In this document: in pieces, positions 1 to 7,953 of the stretch
Position numbering within the stretch: the first letter of the stretch is position 1
Layout: each line of letters begins with the position of its first letter
Source: an uncultured Bacteroidales bacterium
Lineage (GTDB): Bacteria > Bacteroidota > Bacteroidia > Bacteroidales > Muribaculaceae
Direction: 5' to 3'
Assembly: GCA_949123685.1 (NCBI GenBank)
Contig: CASBHZ010000019.1
Location: 1 to 40,179 of the forward strand
Length of the DNA: 40,179 nucleotides
Program-made: the position numbers and the translations under genes
The notes under the pieces: model-generated
Database searches by the model: none
Told to the model about the DNA's origin: nothing
The model's input: the letters and a program-made list of their open reading frames with translations, nothing else

Positions 1-248
1 TGATGCATGGCAAGCTTTACACAGTCTACGGGAGTGCCGCTCACTTTATACATTTTAGCTCCGTTATAGTCGGGCAGCTCGGTTAGCTTGAGGGCATCGT
101 TGACGGTTATTGCCATTGACTGTCCGGACCTCGGAGCATCGGGACACACTGCAACTACATCCCCGAACGGGATAAGGCGGTCTATAAGACAGCGTACACC
201 CTTGGCGCTATAGCTGTCGTCATTGCTTACTAATATTAATGGACGCAT
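1..248 (-). CDS. surE: 5'/3'-nucleotidase SurE, N-terminal part (cut by window edge)
   Basis: Only the first 82 residues are present; the gene runs off the left edge. The translation starts MRPLILVSNDDSYSAKGVR, which carries the SurE N-terminal signature (LxxNDDG-like, with the Asp pair that binds the divalent metal). It continues with APRSGQSMAIT and VSGTPVDCVKLAM, both typical of the family. SurE dephosphorylates nucleoside monophosphates in the cytoplasm. The expected Gly after the Asp pair is Ser here. The ATG at 248 lies 11 nt downstream of the glycosyltransferase stop, so it is probably the last known gene of an mtaB-GT2-surE transcript. Family assignment is secure; activity is inferred from homology. 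Confidence 0.9.
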   Translation of the reverse strand, partial: MRPLILVSNDDSYSAKGVRCLIDRLIPFGDVVAVCPDAPRSGQSMAITVNDALKLTELPDYNGAKMYKVSGTPVDCVKLAMH

Positions 249-259
249 TTTGTTAATGT

Positions 260-1264
260 TTAATGATTCGTGATAAATTTCCGTCTTTTGATATAACGTT
301 CGAAGATTGCGCTTTTGTCGGCACCCGGTTGACGGCGGAGTATGTCTTCTGCCGGGAAGTCTGTATAGTTCTTACGCATTTCCCGGAAGTCGCGATGAGC
401 TTTTAAAATAGCGCGGGCATTCGGAAAATCAAATTTTACAATATACATCAAGAACGCGAGTGTATCGGCAAGCCTCCGTATGAAAAGTTTCCTTTTCCCT
501 ATTTTTTCAGGCAGGTTTTTATGGAGGAGGAGGAGATTGTTGCGAAAGTTGAGATATGTCTTCTTCGGATTCCCTTGTGCAAGAGACGCTCCACCTACAT
601 GATATACGGCGGAGTCCGTTATTGCACATACCCTATAGCCGGCATTCAGGATGCGGCAACAAAGGTCAATCTCTTCCATGTGTGCGAAAAACAGGGTGTC
701 AAGTCCTCCGAGACGCAGGTATAGCTCACGTCTTGTCATGAGGCATGCTCCTGAAGCCCAGCATACGTCTGCCGCCGGACCGTCGTATTGTCCAGCGTCT
801 TCTTCCACGATGTCGAACAGGCGTCCCCTGCAATACGGGTATCCTAATGAATCGAGGTATCCGCCTGCAGCTCCGGCATATTCGAATTTGCCTTTGTCGG
901 CATAGGAGAGTATTTTGGGTTGCAAAGCTCCTACTTGCGGGTTTGCTTCCATAAATCCGAGCATAGGTCTCCACCAGTCCGGAGTTACCTCTATATCTGA
1001 ATTAAGGAGCACTATATATTCATAATCCGCTTCACGTATAGCCCTGTTGTAACCTTCTGAAAATCCATAGTTCCTATCAAGTTCAATGACCTTTACCTCG
1101 GGATGTTCGCGCCTTATCCATTCAACAGAATTGTCGGAAGACCCATTGTCGGCGACAATGAGGTCTGTTTCTTCTGATATGGTATGTTCTGCAGCAATGG
1201 GAAGAAACTTTTTCAGCAGTTTTTCCCCGTTCCAATTCAATATTATAACGCCAAGCTTTTTCAT
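260..1264 (-). CDS. Family 2 glycosyltransferase (rhamnosyltransferase-like)
   Basis: A 334-residue protein with the GT2 GT-A fold order: N-terminal VIILNWNG, then VADNGSSDNS (nucleotide-sugar binding), LNSDIEV (the DxD-equivalent metal site), and the acceptor-side segment FAHMEEIDLCCR followed by VYHVGG. This pattern is usual in WbbL/rhamnosyltransferase-like enzymes that add sugars to surface polysaccharides at the cytoplasmic face of the membrane. Donor and acceptor cannot be read from sequence. I chose the ATG at 1264 because it starts 2 nt after the mtaB stop and directly precedes the conserved strand; an in-frame ATG at 1285 would overlap mtaB by 19 nt. It is not surrounded by other polysaccharide genes, so its target is unclear. 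Confidence 0.85.
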   Translation of the reverse strand: MKKLGVIILNWNGEKLLKKFLPIAAEHTISEETDLIVADNGSSDNSVEWIRREHPEVKVIELDRNYGFSEGYNRAIREADYEYIVLLNSDIEVTPDWWRPMLGFMEANPQVGALQPKILSYADKGKFEYAGAAGGYLDSLGYPYCRGRLFDIVEEDAGQYDGPAADVCWASGACLMTRRELYLRLGGLDTLFFAHMEEIDLCCRILNAGYRVCAITDSAVYHVGGASLAQGNPKKTYLNFRNNLLLLHKNLPEKIGKRKLFIRRLADTLAFLMYIVKFDFPNARAILKAHRDFREMRKNYTDFPAEDILRRQPGADKSAIFERYIKRRKFITNH

Positions 1265-1266
1265 AC

Positions 1267-2580
1267 CTATATTAATTGTGCACACATTGAGTCCGGATCT
1301 TCTGCATCTTGATTCAGGAGTCTTACACGGGATAGCGAGTTGATAAGTTCAGGTTGGAATGGCGCTGTAACCCTGATATAATTGCGGGTGAACCCATGCA
1401 TCATCGAACCTCCGTTTGCGGGATGTTCCCAAAGGACTTCTGCTTCTGTTCCTTCATGGATGCGATAAAATTCATCGAATTTGGTATCTGAAATTTCAGT
1501 AAGTAGATTCACCCTGCGGTGACGCTCCTTCGGTTCTACGGAATCGCCAAGTGACAGTGCCGCCGTTCCGGGACGCTCTGAATACGGGAAGACATGAAGA
1601 CGGGTAATTGGCAGAGACTTGATGAAATTCATTCCTTTCTCCCATTCTTCGGTAGTCTCTCCTCGTGCCCCCGCTATTACATCCACTCCAATGAATGCGT
1701 TCGGTATCATATTGCGTATCATGGCGATTCGCGATGAGAACAAGGCTGTATCATAATGTCTGTTCATTTTTTTCAACACCGTGTCTGAACCAGCTTGGAG
1801 AGGGATGTGGAAATGAGGCATGAAAGCACGCGATTCGTTTGCCACCCAGTTTATTATCTCCTCGGTAAGCAGATTCGGCTCGATTGAAGATATGCGGTAT
1901 CGTTCGATCCCTTCAACTTTGTCAAGGCTCTTGATAAGGTCAAAAAAAGTCTCGTTCGTGTTTTTGCCGAAATCACCTATGTTCACGCCGGTTATGACTA
2001 TCTCCTTCGCACCTTCGGCTGCCGCTGCACGCGCCATGTCTGTTAACTGTGATATTGTGCCTGACCGCGATTTTCCACGTGCGAAAGGTATGGTGCAGTA
2101 TGTGCAGAAATAGTCGCAACCATCCTGGACCTTAAGGAAATAGCGTGTGCGGTCTCCACGTTCGCAAGAAGGTATGAAAGTGTCGATTTTCTTGAAAGGT
2201 GTGACTTCCATCTGTTTTTGGCGCGAATGAAGCCATTTGTCAATATATTCGGCTGCTTTCAGTTTTTCGTTGGAGCCTAAAACAATGTCAACTCCGTCTA
2301 TCTCTGCTACTTCCTGTGGCTTTAGTTGTGCATAACAACCTGTCACCACCATTGTTGCCTCCGGATAACGAGTTGCAAGGCGCCTGATAAGTTGTCGCCC
2401 TTTTTTGTCTGCGGTCTCGGTGACGGAACAAGTGTTGACAACGATGATGTCAGGAGAATCGCCACGAGCTGCGCGTGTAATGCCCCGCTCAGCAAGGACC
2501 CTGCCTATTGCCGAGGTTTCAGAGAAATTCAATTTGCATCCCAATGTATGAAACGCCGCTTTCAGATTTTTTTCATGCAT
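1267..2580 (-). CDS. mtaB: tRNA (N6-threonylcarbamoyladenosine(37)-C2)-methylthiotransferase MtaB
   Basis: A 437-residue radical-SAM methylthiotransferase. It has the N-terminal UPF0004 domain with the three Cys that hold the auxiliary cluster (HTLGCKLN at residues 11-18, VVNTCSVT, VTGCYAQ). The radical-SAM motif CDYFCTYC follows, and a C-terminal TRAM-like region ends the protein. HTLGCKLN points to MtaB rather than MiaB or RimO. MtaB converts t6A37 to ms2t6A37 in ANN-decoding tRNAs. I chose the ATG at 2580 (MHEKNLKAAF) over an upstream in-frame ATG at 2619 because homology begins here and a -7 promoter box lies at 2586-2593, which would exclude the longer start. tcdA, which acts on the same t6A base, is also in this window (29981-30712). 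Confidence 0.9.
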   Translation of the reverse strand: MHEKNLKAAFHTLGCKLNFSETSAIGRVLAERGITRAARGDSPDIIVVNTCSVTETADKKGRQLIRRLATRYPEATMVVTGCYAQLKPQEVAEIDGVDIVLGSNEKLKAAEYIDKWLHSRQKQMEVTPFKKIDTFIPSCERGDRTRYFLKVQDGCDYFCTYCTIPFARGKSRSGTISQLTDMARAAAAEGAKEIVITGVNIGDFGKNTNETFFDLIKSLDKVEGIERYRISSIEPNLLTEEIINWVANESRAFMPHFHIPLQAGSDTVLKKMNRHYDTALFSSRIAMIRNMIPNAFIGVDVIAGARGETTEEWEKGMNFIKSLPITRLHVFPYSERPGTAALSLGDSVEPKERHRRVNLLTEISDTKFDEFYRIHEGTEAEVLWEHPANGGSMMHGFTRNYIRVTAPFQPELINSLSRVRLLNQDAEDPDSMCAQLI

Positions 2581-2585
2581 AAATA

Positions 2586-2593
2586 CAAAATTA
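2586..2593 (-). promoter_or_regulatory. Putative -7 box (TAATTTTG) for mtaB
   Basis: Read on the minus strand, TAATTTTG matches the Bacteroidetes -7 consensus TAnnTTTG and ends 5 nt before the mtaB ATG. No good TTTG box is visible about 20 bp upstream. If it is used, the mRNA would have almost no 5' leader. Confidence 0.4.
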
Positions 2594-2701
2594 CAAAAAA
2601 AATCGGTATATTTTGCCACTTAAACATATGAACTTGTCTAAACAAGTTTGTTAAGTTTAAAAGCAAATTTTGCAACTTGCTTAAAAAATAACTATAAATG
2701 C

Positions 2702-2733
2702 TTGACAAATTGGGGTGTGATTTATTATCTTTG
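2702..2733 (+). promoter_or_regulatory. Bacteroidetes-type promoter of the ftsX operon
   Basis: TTG at 2702-2704 and TATCTTTG at 2726-2733 are separated by 21 bp, a good match to the Bacteroidetes vegetative consensus (TTTG, then TAnnTTTG). The box ends 8 nt before the ftsX ATG at 2742, so transcription should start within a few bases of the start codon. Confidence 0.7.
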
Positions 2734-2741
2734 CAGATTGA

Positions 2742-3617
2742 ATGGAAAATAAAGAAGTAAAAATCTCATTTTGGGCATCACATCTCACAACGATTGTGAG
2801 TGTGACGCTTGTGCTTATGCTTGTCGGGATCATTGCAATGGTCTGGGTCGGTGCCAATAGCGAGACACGTCGTTTGCGAGAACAGGTGGAGCTTTGTGCC
2901 GTTATGGCAGATTCCCTCAGTAATGCGCAGGCAAACGAAATAGGGCGTCAGATAAGTAAGGAACCTTTCTCAAAGAAAGTGATTGTTGTTTCCAAGGAGC
3001 AGGCTTTGAAAAATTGGACAGCAGATACGGGAGAGGATCTTACTGAACTGTATGGTATAAATCCTTTAAGTCCGGAAGTGACTTTTACGTTGAAAGCAGA
3101 ATGGAACGGTTATGATAAAATAGAGAGTATAAAAAGGAAAGTGGAGGCAATCCCCGGGGTTGAGAGTGTTGATGCTCCGGAATCGGAAATGGTCGAGGCT
3201 ATGAATGCAAATATTGCCGGCATGACATTGATTTTGGGGATAGTGGCGGCTGTTATGCTCGTGATCTCTTTTGTGCTTATAAACAACACTGTCCAGCTCA
3301 CTATCTATTCCAGACGTTTTACGATACACACCATGCAGCTTGTCGGAGCTACCGGTGGTTTTATTTCAAGACCGGTAGTGATGAATAATGCTCTTTGCGG
3401 ATTGATGGCGGGCATGTTGTCGTCATTGATTCTTGCCGCTTCACTTGCATGTGCACCTTATGCCGGAATCGGAGATCTGCTCTCCGTTATAAGCTGGCAG
3501 GTTTTTGGATGTATAGCAGGTGGAATGATTGCATTGGGTATGATTCTGTGTTCGCTTACGGCATGGATAGCTACCGCAAGGTATTTGAGGAAGGATTATG
3601 ACGAGCTTTTCCGTTAA
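2742..3617 (+). CDS. ftsX: Cell-division ABC-transporter-like permease FtsX
   Basis: A 291-residue protein with FtsX topology: a helix near residues 17-37, a ~120-residue extracytoplasmic domain (including ESIKRKVEAIPGVESVDAPE, as in FtsX ectodomains), then three helices near 161-181, 215-238 and 254-275. FtsX pairs with the ATPase FtsE at the divisome and controls peptidoglycan hydrolases by mechanotransmission. ftsE is not adjacent here, which is usual in Bacteroidetes. The lolD-like ATPase at 29289 is an unlikely but conceivable partner. No Met lies between the ATG and the first helix, so the start is well supported. It is first in a tight five-gene plus-strand operon. Confidence 0.9.
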   Translation: MENKEVKISFWASHLTTIVSVTLVLMLVGIIAMVWVGANSETRRLREQVELCAVMADSLSNAQANEIGRQISKEPFSKKVIVVSKEQALKNWTADTGEDLTELYGINPLSPEVTFTLKAEWNGYDKIESIKRKVEAIPGVESVDAPESEMVEAMNANIAGMTLILGIVAAVMLVISFVLINNTVQLTIYSRRFTIHTMQLVGATGGFISRPVVMNNALCGLMAGMLSSLILAASLACAPYAGIGDLLSVISWQVFGCIAGGMIALGMILCSLTAWIATARYLRKDYDELFR

Positions 3618-3665
3618 TCAAATCAAAGACGGTTTTCAACTTCAATAAAAGGCAAATATAATTTT

Positions 3666-3947
3666 ATGGCAATCCAAAATATAAAAACTGAAAATACGTC
3701 GAAAGACGGACTCGACAAAATGAATAGTTCACAGAGACCTTTCTCTAAGGTGAATTTCTGGATGATGGGTGGCTGTCTGGCTCTTATCATCATAGGTTTT
3801 TTACTTATGAGCGGTGGCGGCACGAACGGTACGGATTTCAATCCTGAAGTCTTCAGCACCCGCAGGATAGTTGTCGGTCCTCTATTGTCTTTTCTCGGTT
3901 TCCTATTGATGGCATTTTCAATCATATGGATGCCCAGGAAGAAATAG
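3666..3947 (+). CDS. DUF3098 family two-helix membrane protein
   Basis: A 93-residue protein with a ~34-residue polar N-terminus and two membrane helices (about 36-55 and 68-90). They flank the DUF3098 hallmark MSGGGTNGTDFNPEVFSTRR. The family is essentially restricted to Bacteroidetes and has no assigned function. It lies 48 nt after ftsX and 58 nt before uppP. In this phylum it is commonly found between these two genes, which suggests a role in envelope biogenesis or division, by context only. A second Met at codon 19 (3720) is a possible shorter start. Confidence 0.85.
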   Translation: MAIQNIKTENTSKDGLDKMNSSQRPFSKVNFWMMGGCLALIIIGFLLMSGGGTNGTDFNPEVFSTRRIVVGPLLSFLGFLLMAFSIIWMPRKK

Positions 3948-4005
3948 GCTCATTGATGTGTTCTCTGATTGACAATTACTAATTTATAATCCCCGATTGA
4001 TATAA

Positions 4006-4821
4006 ATGGAATGGCTTGACGCTCTTATATTGGGCATTGTGCAAGGACTTGCTGAATATCTCCCGATCAGTTCCAGTGGTCACCTTGAGATATTCCGGGA
4101 GATTCTTGGTATAGATCTTCCTTCAGATGAGACTTTGCAGTTTGACATAATAGTTCATGCCGCCACGGTCTGTTCGACATTGGTTATTCTGTGGCCTATG
4201 TTCTCCAGATTGTGTGTGAGTTTCTTTACTTTCCGTAAAGACTATAATTTTTATTATGTGTGCAAGATCCTCATATCATGCATCCCGATTGCTGTTGTCG
4301 GTTTCCTTTTTAAAGATTGGGTCGAACAGTTTTTCGGGAGTGGACTTTTCATAGTTGGCATATGCTTGTGTGTCACAGCTCTCTTGCTTACGTTTGCCCA
4401 TTATTCCGATAGGCTTATGCCTGCCGGTAGGGGAAGGGATATATCATGGACTGATGCCTTTATCATCGGTTGTGCACAGGCGGTTGCCGTGCTTCCGGGA
4501 CTTAGCCGTTCGGGAACTACGATAGCCACAGGTATTTTGCTCGGCGACAAGCGTGATCAGATGGCACAATTCTCATTTCTCATGGTCATTATCCCTATTT
4601 TAGGAGAAGCATTGCTCGATATCAAGGATATGCTTGCTCCTGATCGAATTGCCGGCCAGACTACTGAAGTGGGAGCTACGGCATTGATTATCGGCTTTGC
4701 GGCTGCGTTCGTTGTCGGATGTTGTGCCTGCAAGTGGATGATAGAGATCGTGAAGCGTGGCAAGCTTGTATGGTTTGCTGCGTATTGCCTGATTATGGGC
4801 GTCATTTGTATGCTTTGGTAG
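4006..4821 (+). CDS. uppP: Undecaprenyl-diphosphate phosphatase (BacA/UppP)
   Basis: A 271-residue, highly hydrophobic protein of normal UppP length. The two active-site motifs are intact: QGLAEYLPISSSGHL (residues 13-27, catalytic Glu17) and PGLSRSGTTIATG (Arg168). UppP is an integral membrane enzyme that dephosphorylates undecaprenyl diphosphate to recycle the lipid carrier for peptidoglycan and surface glycans, and it confers bacitracin tolerance. The stop codon is separated by only 2 nt from the truB ATG, so the two genes are probably translationally coupled. Confidence 0.95.
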   Translation: MEWLDALILGIVQGLAEYLPISSSGHLEIFREILGIDLPSDETLQFDIIVHAATVCSTLVILWPMFSRLCVSFFTFRKDYNFYYVCKILISCIPIAVVGFLFKDWVEQFFGSGLFIVGICLCVTALLLTFAHYSDRLMPAGRGRDISWTDAFIIGCAQAVAVLPGLSRSGTTIATGILLGDKRDQMAQFSFLMVIIPILGEALLDIKDMLAPDRIAGQTTEVGATALIIGFAAAFVVGCCACKWMIEIVKRGKLVWFAAYCLIMGVICMLW

Positions 4822-4823
4822 TG

Positions 4824-5567
4824 ATGGATTTTATAAGCGGAGAAATAATCGGAATTGACAAGCCGTTGGGATGGACATCGTTCGATGCGGTGAAGCGGTT
4901 GCGTGGAGCTATTCAGCGTCGTTTGAGTGTTAAGAAATTCAAGGTTGGACATGCCGGAACTCTTGACCCTCTTGCCACTGGAGTCTTGATCGTGTGCACA
5001 GGCAGGGCTACAAGGCAGATAGAGGCATTACAGAATGGCTCCAAGGAATACGTGGCGGAGATAACTTTGGGTGCAACCACGCCAAGTTTTGACCTTGAAA
5101 CGGAGATAGATGCTACCTATCCTTGGGAACATATCACATTGGATAGCATTAACGATGTGTTGCCTCGGTTTATAGGACGTGTTATGCAGGTGCCTCCCGT
5201 GTTTTCAGCAGTGAAGGTTGACGGCAAACGTGCCTATAATCTCGCACGTAAAGGCAAAGATGTTGAACTGAAGGCAAAACCCTTGGAAATAAAAGAGATC
5301 GAGGTTGTGTCTTTTGAATCTCCTGTGCTTACGATCCGTGTTGTATGCAGCAAGGGCACTTACATACGTGCACTCGCCCGAGACATTGGGGAGGCATTGG
5401 ATTCCGGTGGCCATCTGACAGCATTGCGGCGCACGAGGGTCGGTGAGATTGCAATTGACGACTGTTTGTCTGTGGATAAGGCAGTCGAGGTGATAGCTAA
5501 TGGTCCGATAACATTCCCGGATGATTATAAAATGAATAATAATGAAGTCACTTCCGTGACTGAATAG
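4824..5567 (+). CDS. truB: tRNA pseudouridine(55) synthase TruB
   Basis: A 247-residue protein with the TruB core: IDKPLGWTSFDAV near residues 11-23, VGHAGTLDPLATGVL with catalytic Asp48, the RNA-contact segment PPVFSAVKVDGKRAY, and SKGTYIRALARDIG near the end. TruB makes pseudouridine 55 in the T-loop of nearly all tRNAs. An open frame extends upstream to 4719, but homology begins at MDFISGEIIGIDKP, so I use the ATG at 4824; a GTG at 4821 is an alternative. It sits between uppP and queA in one operon, so two tRNA-modification enzymes are co-expressed with envelope genes. Confidence 0.93.
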   Translation: MDFISGEIIGIDKPLGWTSFDAVKRLRGAIQRRLSVKKFKVGHAGTLDPLATGVLIVCTGRATRQIEALQNGSKEYVAEITLGATTPSFDLETEIDATYPWEHITLDSINDVLPRFIGRVMQVPPVFSAVKVDGKRAYNLARKGKDVELKAKPLEIKEIEVVSFESPVLTIRVVCSKGTYIRALARDIGEALDSGGHLTALRRTRVGEIAIDDCLSVDKAVEVIANGPITFPDDYKMNNNEVTSVTE

Positions 5568-5613
5568 ACGCATATAACTTGCCGACGTGTCGGCAGAAGA
5601 AACAAACCTGATT

Positions 5614-6666
5614 ATGAAACTTTCACAATTCAAGTTTAAACTCCCAGAGGAGTTGATCGCTCAATATCCGGTCGAGAACCGTGATGAGTGTCGCATGATG
5701 GTGGTGAATGCCAAAACCGGTGAAATCTCGCATCATGTTTTCAAAGAACTTATCAATTATTTTGATGAAGGCGATGTAATGATCTTTAATGACACCAAGG
5801 TCTTTCCTGCGCGTCTTTATGGCAATAAAGAGAAAACGGGAGCTTGTATCGAAGTGTTCCTCCTGCGTGAGCTTAACGCAGAAAATAAGCTATGGGATGT
5901 TCTGGTTGAACCGGCACGCAAGATAAGGATTGGCAATAAGCTTTATTTCGGAGATGATGATTCGATGGTTGCCGAGGTGATAGACAATACTACCTCACGC
6001 GGTCGCACACTCCGTTTCCTATATGACGGTCCCCATGACGAGTTCAAAGAGGCTCTTTATGCCCTTGGAGAGACTCCGCTCCCTGAATATATCAACCGTA
6101 AGGCAGAGCCGGAAGATGCGGAGCGTTATCAATGTATATATGCTGAAAAGGAGGGAGCCGTTATGGCGCCGGCTGCCGGTCTGCATTTTAGCAGGGAGTT
6201 GCTGAAGCGTCTCGAAATCAAGGGTGTGGAGAGGGGATTCCTTACGCTCCATTCCGGACGTGGCAACTTCAAGGAGATTGATGTTGAAGATCTCACGAAA
6301 CATCGCATGGATAGCGAAGAGACCATCGTTGACGGAGACCTTGTTGATATTGTTAATGCAGCCAAGGATAACGGTCGCAATGTGTGTGCTGTGGGAACAA
6401 GCGTTCTGCGTGCCCTTGCCACTGCCGTATGCATGAACGGTCATTTGATGACATATAGCGGATGGACCAATAAGTTTATTTTCCCTCCCTATGACTTTAC
6501 GGTATGCAATGCATTGGTGTCTAATTTCCATATGCCCTTGAGCACAATGCTTATGATGGTTGCCGCATTCGGTGGATACGAAGTGGTAATGAAGGCGTAT
6601 GAAACTGCAGTTAAAGAAAAATATCGTTTCGGAGCCTATGGCGATGCAATGTTGATTCTTCGTTAA
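5614..6666 (+). CDS. queA: S-adenosylmethionine:tRNA ribosyltransferase-isomerase QueA
   Basis: A 350-residue protein of standard QueA length. It starts [18 protein letters not shown] (family form: F.F.LP..LIA..P) and contains [32 protein letters not shown] and VGTSVLRAL, all QueA signatures. QueA transfers the ribosyl group of SAM to preQ1 at tRNA position 34, giving epoxyqueuosine. I choose the ATG at 5614; an in-frame GTG at 5587 would add nine non-conserved residues. It is the last gene of the ftsX operon and is followed by a good terminator. Confidence 0.94.
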   Translation: MKLSQFKFKLPEELIAQYPVENRDECRMMVVNAKTGEISHHVFKELINYFDEGDVMIFNDTKVFPARLYGNKEKTGACIEVFLLRELNAENKLWDVLVEPARKIRIGNKLYFGDDDSMVAEVIDNTTSRGRTLRFLYDGPHDEFKEALYALGETPLPEYINRKAEPEDAERYQCIYAEKEGAVMAPAAGLHFSRELLKRLEIKGVERGFLTLHSGRGNFKEIDVEDLTKHRMDSEETIVDGDLVDIVNAAKDNGRNVCAVGTSVLRALATAVCMNGHLMTYSGWTNKFIFPPYDFTVCNALVSNFHMPLSTMLMMVAAFGGYEVVMKAYETAVKEKYRFGAYGDAMLILR

Positions 6667-6692
6667 CTATCATTGTAGCAAAGAAATATTGA

Positions 6693-6737
6693 TCCCCCGG
6701 TTGAGGCTGTAATCCCTCAATCGGGGGATTGTTGTTT
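6693..6737 (+). terminator. Rho-independent terminator after queA
   Basis: A 14-bp stem (6693-6706 with 6715-6728, one G-U pair) starts 26 nt after the queA stop, with an 8-nt loop and a T-rich tail (TTGTTGTTT). It ends the ftsX-queA transcript and faces the small-RNA candidate coming from the other side. Confidence 0.75.
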
Positions 6738-6752
6738 ACCGGAATTTTGTGC

Positions 6753-6818
6753 AAAAAAAAGATTAATTGTCTCCCGACAACTAATCCTCTAACCTTAAAT
6801 CTAATACCATGAAAAACA
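6753..6818 (-). ncRNA. Predicted small RNA ending in an intrinsic terminator
   Basis: No coding gene fits here, but the minus strand reads as a compact transcription unit. A TAACTTTG -7 box (6824-6831) is followed by ~30 nt of unpaired sequence. Next is a hairpin, ATTAGTTGTC / GACAATTAAT, with loop GGGA (10 bp, one mismatch; plus-strand 6762-6771 and 6776-6785). A run of eight T on the minus strand (6753-6760) closes the unit. The predicted RNA is about 65 nt. The reverse strand has an 8-codon ATG frame (6809-6832) that I consider spurious. Function and targets are unknown. Confidence 0.5.
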
Positions 6819-6823
6819 CGTTG

Positions 6824-6851
6824 CAAAGTTAATATAAATTTTTGTGACAAA
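6824..6851 (-). promoter_or_regulatory. Promoter of the predicted small RNA
   Basis: On the minus strand TAACTTTG (6824-6831) matches TAnnTTTG. A TTTG at 6848-6851 lies 16 bp upstream within a T-run. That spacing is shorter than the usual 19-21 bp, so the exact -33 box is uncertain. Confidence 0.45.
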
Positions 6852-6968
6852 AAAATATTTAAACAATATTTTTGCTATCTTAGTGGTGTTTTTTATACAA
6901 ATTATCGGACAAAACCTCCTTTTGCAGGTAGATGGACTTATAAATGCTGTTATTTAGAAAAAAATAGC

Positions 6969-6976
6969 TAAATTTG
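6969..6976 (+). promoter_or_regulatory. -7 box (TAAATTTG) for the 7018 operon
   Basis: TAAATTTG matches TAnnTTTG and would start transcription about 37 nt before the ATG at 7018. I see no clear TTTG at -33. The rest of 6852-6968 is AT-rich and otherwise featureless. Confidence 0.5.
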
Positions 6977-7017
6977 CATAGTGACAAAATTAAACAAGTT
7001 CAGTTGACGGTTAAATA

Positions 7018-7950
7018 ATGGCAGCATACGGCGATAGAAAAAAATATAGTTTCAAGGAAGATCGTATTTTTGTGTGGGATAACAGGGATGAATCTACTGT
7101 TCCCTTAATGGAGTTTATAACAAGGATGCGTCCCGACACTAAGCGTGGCGATATTAAGAAATGGATGAAGTATGGTCATCTTAAAGTTAACGGGACCGTT
7201 TCAAAAGCTTTCGACACTCCTGTGGAGCCAGGTGCTAAAGTTGAATTTAATGCCACGCGTCCTTTCCCGTCATTCCGCCATCATCGCATAGAAATTGTAT
7301 ATGAAGATGCGGATATCCTCGTCATAAATAAGGGATACGGACTTCTTTCCGTTCCGACTCTAAGTCATAAGAAAGAGGACAATGCCTATGAGATCCTTAG
7401 GAATTATGTTAAGGAAGTCAATCCGCGCAATAAGCTCTTCATAGTGCATCGTCTTGACCGGGACACGTCCGGATTGATGATGTTTGCAAAATCGGAAGAG
7501 GCTCAGGAGGTGCTGCGTCATAACTGGAATAATATTATCCTTGAAAGGCTGTATGTTGCTGTGCTCGAAGGATATCTTGAGCAAGACCGGGGTTTCGTGA
7601 AAAGCCGTTTGGCTGAAAATTCGCAATTCGTGGTTTATGCAACAGAGAATCCGGAAGAAGGGCGCATAGCCGTAACGCACTATGAAGTTGTGGGGCGTGG
7701 CAATGGCTATACACTCGCCCAGTTCTCGCTTGATACAGGACGCAAGAATCAGATTCGGGTTCATGCCAAAGAGTTGGGTCATCCTATTACGGGTGATAAA
7801 AAATACGGCGCCACGAAGAGTCCGATTCATCGTTTGGCACTTCATGCCCGCACTCTCCGCTTTGCTCATCCGATAACCCGGAAGGATATGAATTTCGAAA
7901 CTCCGATACCGACAAAATTTGCGGCAGCTATCCGCAAACAAATGAAATAG
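7018..7950 (+). CDS. RluA-family pseudouridine synthase
   Basis: A 310-residue protein with an N-terminal S4 RNA-binding domain (about residues 28-80, DIKKWMKYGHLKVNGTV) and an RluA catalytic domain. The invariant motif VHRLDRDTSG carries catalytic Asp147, and TGRKNQIRVHAKELGHPITGD is the other RluA signature. These enzymes isomerise uridines in 23S rRNA (RluD, RluC) or tRNA. RluC/RluD-type specificity cannot be settled here, so no symbol is given. It is first in a four-gene run; the PAP2-like gene starts 3 nt after its stop. Confidence 0.9.
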   Translation: MAAYGDRKKYSFKEDRIFVWDNRDESTVPLMEFITRMRPDTKRGDIKKWMKYGHLKVNGTVSKAFDTPVEPGAKVEFNATRPFPSFRHHRIEIVYEDADILVINKGYGLLSVPTLSHKKEDNAYEILRNYVKEVNPRNKLFIVHRLDRDTSGLMMFAKSEEAQEVLRHNWNNIILERLYVAVLEGYLEQDRGFVKSRLAENSQFVVYATENPEEGRIAVTHYEVVGRGNGYTLAQFSLDTGRKNQIRVHAKELGHPITGDKKYGATKSPIHRLALHARTLRFAHPITRKDMNFETPIPTKFAAAIRKQMK

Positions 7951-7953
7951 ACT

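Noticed and set aside
4719..4823. Longer TruB start overlapping uppP by about 100 nt
   Set aside because: The added residues are out-of-frame uppP sequence and show no TruB homology; the family begins at the ATG 4824.
6809..6832. Mini-ORF MKNTLQS that looks like a leader peptide
   Set aside because: The promoter box and terminator around it point to transcription from the opposite strand; the frame is too short to support.
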